Below are positions 32,490 through 41,929 of a DNA stretch of 64,000 bases, in pieces. The stretch is from Celeribacter persicus (GTDB lineage Bacteria > Pseudomonadota > Alphaproteobacteria > Rhodobacterales > Rhodobacteraceae). The stretch lies in the NCBI RefSeq assembly GCF_003050785.1, contig NZ_QAOH01000003.1:62001-126000 (forward strand), given 5' to 3'. Both the position numbers and the translations under genes were made by a program. A model generated the notes under the pieces. That model saw only the letters and a program-made list of their open reading frames with translations, ran no database searches and was not told where the DNA came from. Numbering within the stretch: position 1 is the stretch's first letter; each line of letters begins with the position of its first letter.

Positions 32490-32855
32490 ATGATCCTACA
32501 TTTCGGCATTCTTCTCGGGTTTCAGCTTATCGGCGAAATCCTCGCCCGCTCTTTCTCCCTGCCGCTGCCTGGCCCGGTCATCGGCATGATCCTGTTGGCG
32601 ATCCTGCTTTTGACGCGGCCTCGTGTCGGCCCGGCGATCGAGAAAACCGCCAGCGGGTTGCTGTCGCATCTCTCGCTCCTGTTCGTGCCAGCGGGCGTGG
32701 GTATCGTGCAATATCTCGACCAGATGTCCACCATCGGCCTGCCTCTGGCCGCCGCCCTCGTGGGATCGACGGTGCTCTCCATCGCGGCGGGGGCGCTCAC
32801 GTTCAAATTCGTCAATCAGGCGCGCGGATACAAGGACCAGCCTCATCATGACTGA
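32490..32855 (+). CDS. lrgA: CidA/LrgA-family holin-like protein
   Basis: A 121-residue membrane protein with four hydrophobic helices: MILHFGILLGFQLIGEILARSFSLPLPGPVIGMILLAILLL, with the LPLPGPVIGM motif of the family, and LSLLFVPAGVGIVQYLD, the LFVPAGVG signature. Family members modulate murein hydrolases or act in small-acid/pyruvate export with LrgB. ATG 32490 begins the first helix. Overlaps lrgB by eight bases. Confidence 0.93.
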   Translation: MILHFGILLGFQLIGEILARSFSLPLPGPVIGMILLAILLLTRPRVGPAIEKTASGLLSHLSLLFVPAGVGIVQYLDQMSTIGLPLAAALVGSTVLSIAAGALTFKFVNQARGYKDQPHHD

Positions 32856-33564
32856 GATTCTCGACATCTGGAGCTATCTCTCCACAGGCCCGCTCCTGTG
32901 GCTGACGCTGACGCTTCTGGCCTATCTGATCGGATTGGGGGTGTTTCACCTGTCTGGGCATCGCCCCTTTGTGAACCCGGTGCTGATCTCGATGATCCTC
33001 CTGTCCACATTGTTGGTGGCAACCGACACAAGCTACACAACCTATTTCGAGGGTGCCCAATTCGTTCATTTCCTCTTGGGCCCGGCCACGGTAGCGCTGG
33101 CTGTGCCGCTTTGGCAGAATTGGCAAAGGATCAAGAAAAGCGCCATTCCGATGCTCGCCGCGCTGATTGTGGGCGGCCTTGTTGCGATGGCCTCGGCCAC
33201 GGCGATTGGCTATGCCTGCGGACTTCGTGGCGAGGTGCTCTTGTCGCTGGTACCCAAGGCCGTCACCTCGCCTGTCGCCATCGGTGTGTCGGAGACCATC
33301 GGCGGGCTGTCGACCCTTACCGTTGCGCTGGTGCTGATCACCGGGGTGATCGGCGCTGTCGTCACGACACCCCTTCTCAATGCCATCCGTGTGCGCGACT
33401 ATCGGGCGCGTGGCTTTGCGACCGGCGTGGCCGCGCACGGGATCGGCACGGCGCGCGCGTTCCAAGTGGATGGGACAGCGGGTGCTTTCGCTGGCATCGG
33501 CATGGTACTGAACGCCATTTTCACCTCGTTGATCGCTCCGATCTTCGTACAACTGTTTTTCTGA
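32848..33564 (+). CDS. lrgB: CidB/LrgB-family membrane protein
   Basis: A 238-residue polytopic protein. PFVNPVLISMILLSTLL, FLLGPATVALAVPLWQNWQRIKK, PKAVTSPVAIGVSETIGGLSTLTVALVLITGVIGAV and GFATGVAAHGIGTARAFQVDGTAGAFAGIGMVLN are the LrgB family motifs. It partners the upstream LrgA. The following cobO starts 12 bases downstream behind GGGAGG, so the pair probably shares a transcript with cobO. Confidence 0.94.
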   Translation: MTEILDIWSYLSTGPLLWLTLTLLAYLIGLGVFHLSGHRPFVNPVLISMILLSTLLVATDTSYTTYFEGAQFVHFLLGPATVALAVPLWQNWQRIKKSAIPMLAALIVGGLVAMASATAIGYACGLRGEVLLSLVPKAVTSPVAIGVSETIGGLSTLTVALVLITGVIGAVVTTPLLNAIRVRDYRARGFATGVAAHGIGTARAFQVDGTAGAFAGIGMVLNAIFTSLIAPIFVQLFF

Positions 33565-33576
33565 CCGGGAGGACAT

Positions 33577-34191
33577 ATGTCAGACCAGAACGACCTTGAC
33601 CGCCACGCCGCCAAGATGGCCAAGAAGAAGGCCGCCCGCGACAAGATCATGGCCACCAAGACCGATCAGAAAGGGCTGATCATCGTCCATACCGGCAAGG
33701 GCAAAGGCAAAAGCTCCGCCGCTTTCGGGATGATCTTCCGCTGCATCGCGCATAGGATGCCCTCTGCCGTGGTGCAGTTCATCAAGGGCGGCATGGAGTG
33801 CGGTGAGCGCGATGTGATCACCGAACATTTCTCAGACATCTGCCAGTTCTACACGATGGGCGAGGGCTTTACCTGGGAGACACAGGACAAGGCCCGCGAC
33901 ATCGAAATGGCACAGGCGGCGTGGGAAAAGGCCAAGGAGCTGATCCGCGACCCGGAAAACCGCATGGTGTTGCTCGACGAGATCAACATCGCGCTGCGCT
34001 ACGATTATCTCGATGTGCAGGATGTGGTGGATTTTCTGATTACGGAGAAACCGCCTTTGACCCATGTCGTCCTGACCGGACGTAACGCGAAAGATGAGAT
34101 CATCGAAATCGCCGATCTGGTGACGGAGATGGAACTGGTAAAACACCCCTTCCGGTCAGGGGTGAAGGCGCAGCAGGGGGTGGAATTCTGA
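33577..34191 (+). CDS. cobO: Corrinoid adenosyltransferase (CobA/CobO/BtuR type)
   Basis: A 204-residue protein. KGLIIVHTGKGKGKSSAAFGMIFR holds the P-loop that binds ATP. VVQFIKGGMECGERD, MGEGFTWETQDKARD and MVLLDEINIALRYDYLD are the other family motifs. It transfers the adenosyl group of ATP to Co(I) of cobyrinate a,c-diamide or cobalamin. GGGAGG (33567-33572) precedes ATG. TGATG overlap with the flavodoxin-fold reductase downstream. Confidence 0.96.
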   Translation: MSDQNDLDRHAAKMAKKKAARDKIMATKTDQKGLIIVHTGKGKGKSSAAFGMIFRCIAHRMPSAVVQFIKGGMECGERDVITEHFSDICQFYTMGEGFTWETQDKARDIEMAQAAWEKAKELIRDPENRMVLLDEINIALRYDYLDVQDVVDFLITEKPPLTHVVLTGRNAKDEIIEIADLVTEMELVKHPFRSGVKAQQGVEF

Positions 34192-34730
34192 TGCTCAAAC
34201 TTCTTGGCATCTCCGGCGCTTTGCGCGCCGCATCGACCAATACCAAGCTGCTGCACGAGGCGGTGCGGCTGTTCGGGCCTTGTGACGTCACGCAGGCCAA
34301 CCTGCGCCTGCCGCTTTATGACGGCGATCTGGAGGCGGAGGGCATTCCGAGCGAGGTCATGACCCTCGCCGAACAGATCCGCGATGCCGACGCGGTGGTG
34401 ATCTCGACACCCGAGTATAACAAGATGATCTCCGGTGTGCTGAAAAACGCTCTCGATTGGGTGAGCCGTACCGGCGTGAAACCGTGGGAGGGCAAACCCG
34501 TCGCGATCATGTCGGCAGCAGCAGGACGCGCAGGCGGAGAGCGGTCGCAATACAGCCTGCGTTGGGCGATGACGCCGTTCAACGCGAATCTGTTGCAGGC
34601 CCCGGAGGTTCTCGTCGCGGACAGTTCGAACGTTTTCGACAATCAGGGACGACTGATCAATGAACAGACCGAAGCGGCGCTTCAAAAGCTGATGACTGCC
34701 TTGCGCGAAGCCGCGTCAAAGCCGGTTTGA
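34191..34730 (+). CDS. NAD(P)H-dependent FMN reductase
   Basis: A 179-residue flavodoxin-like protein. LLGISGALRAASTNTKLLHEA is the FMN phosphate loop. DAVVISTPEYNKMISGVLKNALDWVSR is the conserved SxPEYN...LKNALDW motif, and MSAAAGRAGGERSQ is the third FMN contact. Its start overlaps the cobO stop by one base, so the products are made together. An attractive inference is that it reduces Co(II) corrinoid to Co(I) for CobO, the role of CobR elsewhere, though CobR belongs to a different flavoprotein fold. The 3' end overlaps the convergent VOC gene by 15 bases. Confidence 0.9.
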   Translation: MLKLLGISGALRAASTNTKLLHEAVRLFGPCDVTQANLRLPLYDGDLEAEGIPSEVMTLAEQIRDADAVVISTPEYNKMISGVLKNALDWVSRTGVKPWEGKPVAIMSAAAGRAGGERSQYSLRWAMTPFNANLLQAPEVLVADSSNVFDNQGRLINEQTEAALQKLMTALREAASKPV

Positions 34731-35108
34731 CACCTCGATGAGGTTGCCGTCCGGATCCCGCAGATAGATCGACAGAAGCGGTCCAGCGGCCCCCGTGCGA
34801 CTGACAGGCCCCTCTTCCACGGCAATCCCCTTTTCCGCAAGATGCCGCATCCAGTCGGCCACGGGCATGTCGGTCAGGAAGCAAAGATCGCCTGAGCCCC
34901 ACTGCACATGGGCAGCTTTCGGTTCGAACTCGCGCCCCGCCTGATGCAAGTTGATCTTCTGCGCCCCGAAACGCAGCGCATGGCGCGTTGTGCCATCGGA
35001 CGGCTGGAATTCTTCGGCCACCATGCCCAAAGCCTCAGTGTAAAACGCGACGGTCGCCGGGATGTCGGCCACGGTCAGCACGAGGTGATCGAGAGAGGTC
35101 ACTTTCAT
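34716..35108 (-). CDS. VOC-family (glyoxalase/bleomycin-resistance fold) protein
   Basis: A 130-residue protein with the two-module VOC pattern: LDHLVLTVADIPATVAFYTEALGMV, then ALRFGAQKINLH. The second half is DLCFLTDMPVADWMRHLAEKGIAVEEGPVSRTGAAGPLLSIYLRDPDGNLIEVSN. Metal ligands typical of the family (His in LDHLV and INLH, Glu in LIEV) are present. The substrate is unknown. Coupled by ATGA to the FAD oxidoreductase upstream. Confidence 0.88.
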   Translation of the reverse strand: MKVTSLDHLVLTVADIPATVAFYTEALGMVAEEFQPSDGTTRHALRFGAQKINLHQAGREFEPKAAHVQWGSGDLCFLTDMPVADWMRHLAEKGIAVEEGPVSRTGAAGPLLSIYLRDPDGNLIEVSNRL

Positions 35109-36145
35109 AGACTCGCCTCCACGCGGAACTCTTCCGGGACAGCGTCGCGCCCCTCCAAGACGAGGTCAATCAAAACCTGTGCTGCCAGCGGAGCCATGCC
35201 ATAACCGATCTTGAACCCGCCATTGGCGATGAAATGTCCGGCACGTTCGGGCCATGGCCCCAGCATCGGCGCACGGGATTTCGCACGCGGTCGCACCCCG
35301 GCCCAGCGACGGATTTCACGTGCCTCACGCAACGCAGGCACCGCCTCGCGCGCACGGGCCAGAAGCGCGTCGGCCTGCTCATCGGTGGTGTCGGGATTGT
35401 CGAAGTCGCGCTCTGAGGTCGAGCCGATCGCGGTGGTACCGTCAGCATGCGGGATGACATGCAGGCTTTCGCCGTAAAGCTGTGGCGCTTCGGGGAGGGC
35501 AAGATCCAGAAGTATGGCCTGCCCTTTCACCCCGTTGCCGACCTCTTTGCCGAAAGCGTCATTGAGCGCCTTGAGCCCCCACCAGCCGGAGGCATGGATG
35601 ACAGCGCCCTCTTCCGGGCCTTCGGTAACGATCTCTCCGCCCAGAGCCGTAATTGCAGCCGCAAGTGACTGACAGGCGCGCCACGGGTTGAGGCGAGCCG
35701 AAAGCGTATCGAAAATAAGATACCCGGTGGGGCTGATCGGGGCCCAATAACCCGTCTCGCCCTGTGTCACCACGCGCCACTCGGCCTTGCCCTGCCAAAG
35801 TTCCTTCGCCTGATCTTCGCGCTCGCGGGCCAGTTGCAATTGACGCTCATCCTTGATGGCCTGCACACGCCCGAGATTGCCGTAACCCGAAGACACACCG
35901 CCCGTCGCCTCGACTTCCGGCCAATGGGTGCGGGCCATGATCAGGCTTTGAAACTGGAACTCCTTCTTTGCATTCCAGCGCTCCGGCGTATGCGGGGCGA
36001 GTGCCCCTACCACCCCACCCGAAGAACCGTGCCCAACGCCGTAAGGGTCGATCACCCGCACCTTCGCGCCGCGTCTGGCCGCCTCATAGCCACAGGACAG
36101 ACCAAAAGCCCCCGCACCGTAGATCGTGATTTCCGCTCTGCCCAT
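35105..36145 (-). CDS. FAD-dependent oxidoreductase resembling the MnmC oxidase domain
   Basis: A 346-residue DAO-fold flavoprotein. EITIYGAGAFGLSCGYEAARRGAKVRVID is the FAD-binding beta-alpha-beta unit. GVGHGSSGGVVGALAPHTPERWNAKKEFQFQSL resembles the substrate-side motif of MnmC C-terminal domains (GALYP...). IRRWAGVRPRAKSRAPMLGP...HFIANGGFKIGYGMAPL closes the FAD site. I chose ATG 36145 because the Rossmann fold begins at once. It lies head to head, 75 bases from the mnmD-like methyltransferase gene, which suggests a split MnmC. D-amino-acid/glycine oxidase is the alternative. Confidence 0.78.
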   Translation of the reverse strand: MGRAEITIYGAGAFGLSCGYEAARRGAKVRVIDPYGVGHGSSGGVVGALAPHTPERWNAKKEFQFQSLIMARTHWPEVEATGGVSSGYGNLGRVQAIKDERQLQLAREREDQAKELWQGKAEWRVVTQGETGYWAPISPTGYLIFDTLSARLNPWRACQSLAAAITALGGEIVTEGPEEGAVIHASGWWGLKALNDAFGKEVGNGVKGQAILLDLALPEAPQLYGESLHVIPHADGTTAIGSTSERDFDNPDTTDEQADALLARAREAVPALREAREIRRWAGVRPRAKSRAPMLGPWPERAGHFIANGGFKIGYGMAPLAAQVLIDLVLEGRDAVPEEFRVEASL

Positions 36146-36220
36146 CTGCGATTTTACCCGTTGCAAGTGACCCCCGCCCAAAGCATGGTCTGCCAAACTC
36201 GCCTTCTCATAAGCCATCCC

Positions 36221-36886
36221 ATGACCAACGACCAGACAGCCAGCATCGAATGGCGCGACGGGAAAATTCCCGTATCGCGCCAGTTCGACGATCCCTATTT
36301 CTCGCTCGGCAACGGGTTGGAGGAAACGCGACATGTTTTCCTGACTGGCAATGATCTGCCCGCGCGGCTCTGCGATGGGTTTCAGGTCGCCGAACTGGGC
36401 TTTGGCACCGGGCTCAACATGCTGGCGATGGCGCTGATCTGGCAGGGGCCGGGTGTGGTGAAATTCACCTCCTTCGAGGCCTTTCCCATGGTCACCTCCG
36501 ACATCGCCACGGCGCTTGAGGCCTTTCCCGAGGCCGCCACGATTGCCGATCCGTTCCTAACCGCCTGGGCAGCGGACAAACGCGCCTTCCGTTTGGGCCA
36601 TATCGAAGTTGAAGTGAAAATTGGCGATGCACGGGAAACCCTTGCGACATGGGACGGTCAGGCGGATGCCTGGTTCCTCGACGGGTTTTCCCCCGCCAAG
36701 AACCCCGAACTTTGGGGGGAGGACCTGATGCTTGAGGTCGGGCGACATACCGCGCCGGGCGGCACCTTCGCGACCTATACGGCGGCGGGCCATGTGCGTC
36801 AGAAACTCACCGAGGCGGGATTTGCCGTCGAGCGCACGCCCGGTTTCGGGCGCAAACGCCACATGAGCCGGGGCGTGAAAGCATGA
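36221..36886 (+). CDS. mnmD: tRNA 5-methylaminomethyl-2-thiouridine methyltransferase (MnmD / MnmC N-terminal type)
   Basis: A 221-residue protein. IEWRDGKIPVSRQFDDPYFSLGNGLEETRHVFLTGNDL is the MnmC/MnmD N terminus. FQVAELGFGTGLNMLAMA is the SAM loop, DAWFLDGFSPAKNPELW the catalytic region, and RKRHMSRG the C-terminal signature. It methylates nm5s2U34 in the wobble position of some tRNAs. The oxidase domain, fused in enterobacterial MnmC, is absent and may be the divergent FAD protein next door. Coupled by ATGA to the exporter gene. Confidence 0.92.
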   Translation: MTNDQTASIEWRDGKIPVSRQFDDPYFSLGNGLEETRHVFLTGNDLPARLCDGFQVAELGFGTGLNMLAMALIWQGPGVVKFTSFEAFPMVTSDIATALEAFPEAATIADPFLTAWAADKRAFRLGHIEVEVKIGDARETLATWDGQADAWFLDGFSPAKNPELWGEDLMLEVGRHTAPGGTFATYTAAGHVRQKLTEAGFAVERTPGFGRKRHMSRGVKA

Positions 36887-37752
36887 CGAAACAGAACCCC
36901 GCGCTTGGCATCTGGTTGATGATCGCCACAAGTTTCATCTTTGCCATGCAGGACGGCATCTCGCGTCATCTCGCGGGCGCCTACAACGTCTTCATGATCG
37001 TGATGATCCGCTATTGGGTTTTTGCGCTGTTCGTCCTGATACTGGCCGCGCGCAAGGGGAAGCTCGCTTCGGTGCTGCGCTCGGCGCGTCCGCGCCTTCA
37101 GTTCTTTCGCGGTGCGCTTCTGGCCTTTGAAATACTGATCATGGTCACCGCTTTCGTCCGCATGGGGCTGGTGGATGCGCCGGCGATCTTTGCCGCCTAC
37201 CCGCTTCTGATCACAGCACTCTCCGGGCCGGTGCTGGGCGAGCATATCGGCTGGCGGCGGTGGATGTCGGTCGTGGTGGGCTTTGTGGGCGTGATGATCA
37301 TCATCCAGCCGGGCAGTGGCGTGTTCTCCCTCAACGCAATCTTCCCTATCGCCGCCGCTTTCTGTTTCGCGCTTTACGGGTTGCTCAATCGCTATGTCGC
37401 ACGCTTCGACAGCGCCGATGTGACCTTTGTCTACACCGGGATTGCGGGCGCGGTGGTCACCACTCTGATCGGCATCTGGTATTGGGAGCCCATGCTGCCC
37501 GCCGACTGGCTCTGGATGGGGCTTTTGTGCGTGACCTCGATCTCGTCGCATTACCTTCTGATCAAGGCCTATGAGCTGTCTGAGGCCTCCGCGATCCAGC
37601 CCTTCGCCTATCTGCAACTGCCGTTTTCCGCCATACTCGGGCTTTTCGTCTTCGGCGATGTGATCCGCAGCAATGTGGTGATCGGCGCGGCGATCGTGGT
37701 CAGCGCCGGGGTGTTCACCTTCCTCCGCGCCCGTCAGGTCAAAAACGGTTAA
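36883..37752 (+). CDS. EamA/DMT-family membrane exporter
   Basis: A 289-residue protein with ten predicted helices in two EamA repeats. The first is GIWLMIATSFIFAMQDGISRHLAG and the second begins near INAIFPIAAAFCFALYGLLNRYVA. Conserved FAAYPLLITALSGPVLGEHIGWRRW ends the first half and LPFSAILGLFVFGDVI the second. The family exports amino acids, purines or other small metabolites; the substrate cannot be read from sequence. Overlaps mnmD by four bases and the convergent transglycosylase gene by four. Confidence 0.87.
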   Translation: MTKQNPALGIWLMIATSFIFAMQDGISRHLAGAYNVFMIVMIRYWVFALFVLILAARKGKLASVLRSARPRLQFFRGALLAFEILIMVTAFVRMGLVDAPAIFAAYPLLITALSGPVLGEHIGWRRWMSVVVGFVGVMIIIQPGSGVFSLNAIFPIAAAFCFALYGLLNRYVARFDSADVTFVYTGIAGAVVTTLIGIWYWEPMLPADWLWMGLLCVTSISSHYLLIKAYELSEASAIQPFAYLQLPFSAILGLFVFGDVIRSNVVIGAAIVVSAGVFTFLRARQVKNG

Positions 37753-39686
37753 CGGGCCGCGAGTTCTTTCGACAGACGGATCGGCCCGGTCTCCCCGTGC
37801 AGGCGCGCGCGGTAGACCGGCAGGCTCTCGGCCACCCGCATCACATAATTGCGCGTTTCCCGGAAGGGCAGGTGCTCGATCCAGTCCACCGGATCGACCT
37901 TGCCCGTGCGCGGATCGCCATAGCGGATGATCCAGTCGCGGGCACGTGACGGACCGGCGTTGTAGCCCACGGAGATCAGCATGACGTTATTGCCGAATTC
38001 TTCTTCCAACTGCGCAAGATAGGCAGACCCGAGCCGCGCATTGACGATCGGATCGAAAAGCTGACCGTCCGAATAGCTCTCAAGCCCGAGTTTTTCCGCC
38101 ATGGCAGCGCCTGTACGTGGCATGAGTTGCATCAACCCGCGTGCGCCAACATGGCTCTGCGCCATGGGATAGAACTCGCTTTCCCGCCGGGCAATCGCCA
38201 TGGCCAGTTCTGGTGCGACCGGAAGATCAGCCTCGGCCAGCGCATGCAGCGGGTAATAAGCGCGGTTCAGAACGATGCCCTGATCGGCCGCGAATTTCGC
38301 CACCAGAACCGCAAGGTAAGGATCGTGATCAAGCGCCAGATCGCCCAATTGCCCAAGTTCCTGCGGCGAGAGGCTTTCGCCCAGATGGCGCATAAACCGT
38401 GCGGCGAGCGGCAAATCCCCGACTTCTTCGAGCAGAAGCGCCGCCTTGAGCACGGAAGACCCCATGAAACCCGCTTGTTTATAATCGGCAAAGCGCATCT
38501 CGCCGGTCAGGGCCGGATCGAGAGAACGCCCGATTTTCTCGGCAGACAGCAGGCCATAGAAAGACGTCTGAAACTGCGCCCCGAAAGCATAGGCGGCGGC
38601 GGCATCGTCTTTGGCTCCCATGGCTTCAAGCGCCCGGCCCTCCCAATAACCAGCCCGGCCAAGAGAGATCGGCGTACTCACCGCCATGCGGAAACGGTTG
38701 AAATGATCGAGCGCCTTGCCCGGTTCCTTGAGATAGCGCAGCGCCACATAGCCCGCGAGCCATTCGAGATCGGCATAGTCGTCCTGATCCGGGGTCAGGC
38801 CATGACGGGTTGCCACGCTGTAGGCGATCTGTTCCTTGCCGTCGCGCATCATCTGACGCGCCAGAGTGCGGCGACGGTCGCTCCAGGCCTCGGCCCGTCC
38901 CAGCCCCTCGGACGTCGATTGTTGCAACAGAAGCGTCACCGCATCCTCGTTGCGTCCGCGCCGCACACGCCACTCGAAACGCGCATGGGCCAAAATCGGG
39001 TGATCGGCGAGGCTCGCAGGAACTGCGGCGATGGCCTCGTCCACCCCGGCCTCGTCGCGGACCAGAACGGCGGTGGCGGCAATCAGCTTGTCCCAGCCGG
39101 TCGGCAGATTGGGCAACATCCGCTCGGCATCATTAAATCGGTCGCGCCAGAGCAGCATTTCGGTGCGCGCCACATGGGAAGATTTCAGGATCGAGCCATA
39201 GCGCGCCAGAAGGATCTGTTCCTCCTCCGGTTTCAACGCCAAAGTGTTCCAGACCAGCACAGCCTCCGCCTGCGCATCGCCGGACTGACCGAGTTTTTCA
39301 TAGGCCGAAATGAGCCGCAGAGCCCCCGCACCGGTCTGCGGCGGGTAGGCGGTCAGGTAGTCGATCACGGCGCGCGGCTCCGCATCCTCCGGGATGGTCG
39401 CCTCGCCCTTCTCGGCCAGAAGCGGCAGACCCGGCCAGTCCGCATGACGTTTCAGGAAATCACGATACTCGGCAAAAGTGCCGCGCCCCGCGCGCAGATA
39501 ATTCCAGTCGATGATGTCGCGCCCGATGCCGCGCGCTTCCTCGCGTGCCAGTCGCCAGTCGCCCTGTCCCTGTGCCGCATATGCCCGCGACAGCGCCTCC
39601 GATTCGGGAGACGCGGTGGCGGAGATCGCGGAAAAAACTGCGAATACAAATGCGTAAGCCGTCTTCATGGCGGACTTTTGAAACAT
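37749..39686 (-). CDS. Soluble lytic murein transglycosylase (Slt-type)
   Basis: About 645 residues. The signal peptide lies in [26 protein letters not shown] long alpha-helical, TPR-like superhelix (residues ~30-460) with repeated A-x3-Y/W helices follows. The catalytic SLT domain has [35 protein letters not shown] (catalytic Glu in RRESEF), [14 protein letters not shown] and [11 protein letters not shown]. It acts in the periplasm on glycan chains. Start 39686 is used; ATG 39668 is equally possible and still leaves a full signal peptide. Divergent from dapA. Confidence 0.92.
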   Translation of the reverse strand: MFQKSAMKTAYAFVFAVFSAISATASPESEALSRAYAAQGQGDWRLAREEARGIGRDIIDWNYLRAGRGTFAEYRDFLKRHADWPGLPLLAEKGEATIPEDAEPRAVIDYLTAYPPQTGAGALRLISAYEKLGQSGDAQAEAVLVWNTLALKPEEEQILLARYGSILKSSHVARTEMLLWRDRFNDAERMLPNLPTGWDKLIAATAVLVRDEAGVDEAIAAVPASLADHPILAHARFEWRVRRGRNEDAVTLLLQQSTSEGLGRAEAWSDRRRTLARQMMRDGKEQIAYSVATRHGLTPDQDDYADLEWLAGYVALRYLKEPGKALDHFNRFRMAVSTPISLGRAGYWEGRALEAMGAKDDAAAAYAFGAQFQTSFYGLLSAEKIGRSLDPALTGEMRFADYKQAGFMGSSVLKAALLLEEVGDLPLAARFMRHLGESLSPQELGQLGDLALDHDPYLAVLVAKFAADQGIVLNRAYYPLHALAEADLPVAPELAMAIARRESEFYPMAQSHVGARGLMQLMPRTGAAMAEKLGLESYSDGQLFDPIVNARLGSAYLAQLEEEFGNNVMLISVGYNAGPSRARDWIIRYGDPRTGKVDPVDWIEHLPFRETRNYVMRVAESLPVYRARLHGETGPIRLSKELAAR

Positions 39687-39876
39687 GATCGGGTCTGGAC
39701 CTTCAGGATATCTGGCGGGGACTGCTCGGTTTTTCCCAAGGATGAACGCGCGCGCGAGGGACAGCAACACAGATTCTTGTGAACCGCAGCGAAGGCGGCT
39801 AGTTTCCGCCGGAACTTTCACGGGCGACTCGGGCACAAATGACCCGGGGCCCATATTTGCGAAAAAGGAGCGTACG

Positions 39877-40749
39877 ATGTTCAAAGGATCCATTCCTGCA
39901 CTGGTGACGCCGTTCAAGAACGGCGAACTGGATGTCGATACGCTCAAACGTCTCGTCGAATGGCATATCGAACAGGGCTCCAGCGGTCTCGTGCCCGTGG
40001 GCACCACGGGCGAGTCCCCCACCCTCAGCCATGCCGAACACCAGCAGGTGATCGAAATCGTGGTTGAGACCGCCGCCGGTCGTGTGCCGGTGATCGCGGG
40101 TGCCGGCTCGAACAACACTGCCGAGGGGCTGAACCTGATCAAGCACGCCGCGAAAGTCGGTGCGGACGCCGCGCTGGTGGTCACACCCTATTACAACAAG
40201 CCGACTCAAAAAGGCCTGATCGCGCATTTCACCGCAATGCATGACGCCGCCGAACTGCCGATCGTGATCTACAACATTCCGGGCCGTTCGGTGATCGACA
40301 TGACCACCGCAACCATGGCGGAGCTTGCGAAACTGCCGCGTATCGTCGGCGTGAAAGACGCCACCGGCGATCTGTCTCGCGTGCCGAAAACCCGCATCGC
40401 CTGCGGGCCGGACTTCGTGCAGCTCTCCGGTGAGGACGCAACCGCGCTGGGTTTCAACGCCCATGGAGGTGTCGGCTGTATCTCCGTGACCGCCAACGTC
40501 GCGCCGAAGCTCTGCGCCGAGATGCAGGCGGCGACTGAGGTGGGCGATTACGCGACAGCGCTTGAGATCACCGACAGGCTGATGCCGCTGCATCTGGCGA
40601 TCTTCCTTGAGCCAGGGGTATGCGGCGCGAAATACGCCATGTCGCTTTTGGGCCTGTGCTCCGATGAGGTGCGCCTTCCGCTCACGCGGCTGTCGGATGA
40701 AACCAAATCCGCGATCAAAGCGGCGATGGAACACGCCGGGCTGCTCTGA
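39877..40749 (+). CDS. dapA: 4-hydroxy-tetrahydrodipicolinate synthase
   Basis: A 290-residue TIM-barrel aldolase. [18 protein letters not shown] and [14 protein letters not shown] carry the Thr-Thr motif. YYNKPTQKG, Tyr132 in VIYNIPGRS and Schiff-base Lys160 in [12 protein letters not shown] complete the DapA active site. [12 protein letters not shown] is also conserved. It condenses pyruvate with aspartate semialdehyde for lysine and peptidoglycan DAP. AAGGAG (39865-39870) precedes ATG. A terminator follows. Confidence 0.97.
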   Translation: MFKGSIPALVTPFKNGELDVDTLKRLVEWHIEQGSSGLVPVGTTGESPTLSHAEHQQVIEIVVETAAGRVPVIAGAGSNNTAEGLNLIKHAAKVGADAALVVTPYYNKPTQKGLIAHFTAMHDAAELPIVIYNIPGRSVIDMTTATMAELAKLPRIVGVKDATGDLSRVPKTRIACGPDFVQLSGEDATALGFNAHGGVGCISVTANVAPKLCAEMQAATEVGDYATALEITDRLMPLHLAIFLEPGVCGAKYAMSLLGLCSDEVRLPLTRLSDETKSAIKAAMEHAGLL

Positions 40750-40771
40750 GCCTATCGTTAATAAGATCGGG

Positions 40772-40795
40772 AAGGGGCCCTTTGCGGCCCCTTTT
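40772..40795 (+). terminator. Rho-independent terminator after dapA
   Basis: AAGGGGCC (40772-40779) and GGCCCCTT (40786-40793) pair around a six-base loop and are followed by TTGCTTT. It may serve the convergent channel gene in the other direction as well. Confidence 0.85.
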
Positions 40796-40798
40796 GCT

Positions 40799-41251
40799 TT
40801 ACCGATGTCGGCTTTCAAGCTGCGTGCGCCTTACATGGCGCAGCACTTCCATCAAAAGTGCGGTCATCATGCCGATGTTCAAAAGCCCGTTGGTCGCAGC
40901 AAACCCACCCAAAAGCCGCCAGGCGTCGGGCAGCAGGAGATCGCCGAACCCAAGCGTCGTGAAGGCCACGAGCGAGAAATACAGCGCCTCCTCGAAATGC
41001 ACGAACAGCCCGAGCGAGCGAAAAGCGATGGCCCAGATCCACACCCCGGTCGTGATCATCCACAACACTGCGATCACCGCCCCAAAGAGCACAAACGCCA
41101 GTTTCGGCCTGTGCGGTTCGCGGATCAGCCAGTTATGCGCCCTTTGCAGCACCAGTTCGAGCATCAGAAATCCCAAGGCGGCCACGAAGACCGACAGAAG
41201 AATGAGCGCGCTGCCGACGAGGATCTGGAGAAACATGGGGGCTCCGGTCAT
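40799..41251 (-). CDS. Two-TM potassium channel-like protein
   Basis: About 150 residues. An N-terminal helix (FLQILVGSALILLSVFVAALGFLML) and a second (LAFVLFGAVIAVLWMITTGVWIWAIAF) precede the pore region. EEALYFSLVAFTTLGFGDLLLP contains TLGFGD, a variant of the K+ selectivity filter TxGYGD. A last helix follows (GGFAATNGLLNIGMMTALLMEVLRHV). No cytoplasmic regulatory domain is seen. Convergent with dapA and divergent from smpB. Confidence 0.85.
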   Translation of the reverse strand: MTGAPMFLQILVGSALILLSVFVAALGFLMLELVLQRAHNWLIREPHRPKLAFVLFGAVIAVLWMITTGVWIWAIAFRSLGLFVHFEEALYFSLVAFTTLGFGDLLLPDAWRLLGGFAATNGLLNIGMMTALLMEVLRHVRRTQLESRHR

Positions 41252-41330
41252 ATTTCATCGTGTTTTGCCAGATTTCCCGGCGGTGAACCAGTGGACAGAT
41301 GACCGCCGAACGCCTATCTGACTGTCCACC

Positions 41331-41813
41331 ATGGCCAAGAAAAAACAGACTCCGGAAGAAAAAAACTACAAGGTGATCGCCGAGAACCGGCGCGCGCGCT
41401 ACGACTATGCCATCGAAGATGACATAGAATGTGGCATCGTGCTCACTGGCTCCGAGGTCAAATCCCTGCGCACCGGGCAGTCGAATATCGCCGAAAGCTA
41501 TGCTTCGGTCGATGACGGCGAGCTTTGGCTCACAAACGCCTATATCGCGCCCTATGAGCAGGCGATGTTTCCGCATGAGGAACGCCGCAAACGCAAGCTT
41601 CTGGTGTCGCGACGCGAACTCGCCCGGCTCTGGCAGGCGACGGGGCGACAAGGCATGACACTGATCCCGCTGGTGATGTATTTCAACCATCGCGGCAAGG
41701 TGAAGCTCAAGCTTGGCATCGCCAAGGGCAAGAAAAACGTCGACAAGCGCGAAACCGAAGCAAAGCGCGACTGGGGCCGTCAGAAACAACGGCTTCTGCG
41801 CCACGGCGGTTGA
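41331..41813 (+). CDS. smpB: SsrA-binding protein SmpB
   Basis: A 160-residue protein. [47 protein letters not shown] is the SmpB oligonucleotide-binding barrel. YIAPYEQ...[16 protein letters not shown] and [21 protein letters not shown] precede a basic C-terminal tail [13 protein letters not shown] that becomes helical in the ribosome. It brings tmRNA to stalled ribosomes. No tmRNA gene (ssrA) is seen nearby in this window. Confidence 0.97.
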   Translation: MAKKKQTPEEKNYKVIAENRRARYDYAIEDDIECGIVLTGSEVKSLRTGQSNIAESYASVDDGELWLTNAYIAPYEQAMFPHEERRKRKLLVSRRELARLWQATGRQGMTLIPLVMYFNHRGKVKLKLGIAKGKKNVDKRETEAKRDWGRQKQRLLRHGG

Positions 41814-41929
41814 CGCAACGTTACGGCGGGAATTCCTTTCCCATTCTCCCCTGAAATTCCCGACCTGCTTCTGACATGTTTTCAGAAACAGAAGAGCCGG
41901 TGGTGGGCCGGACCTCTAAAGGGGCAGAA

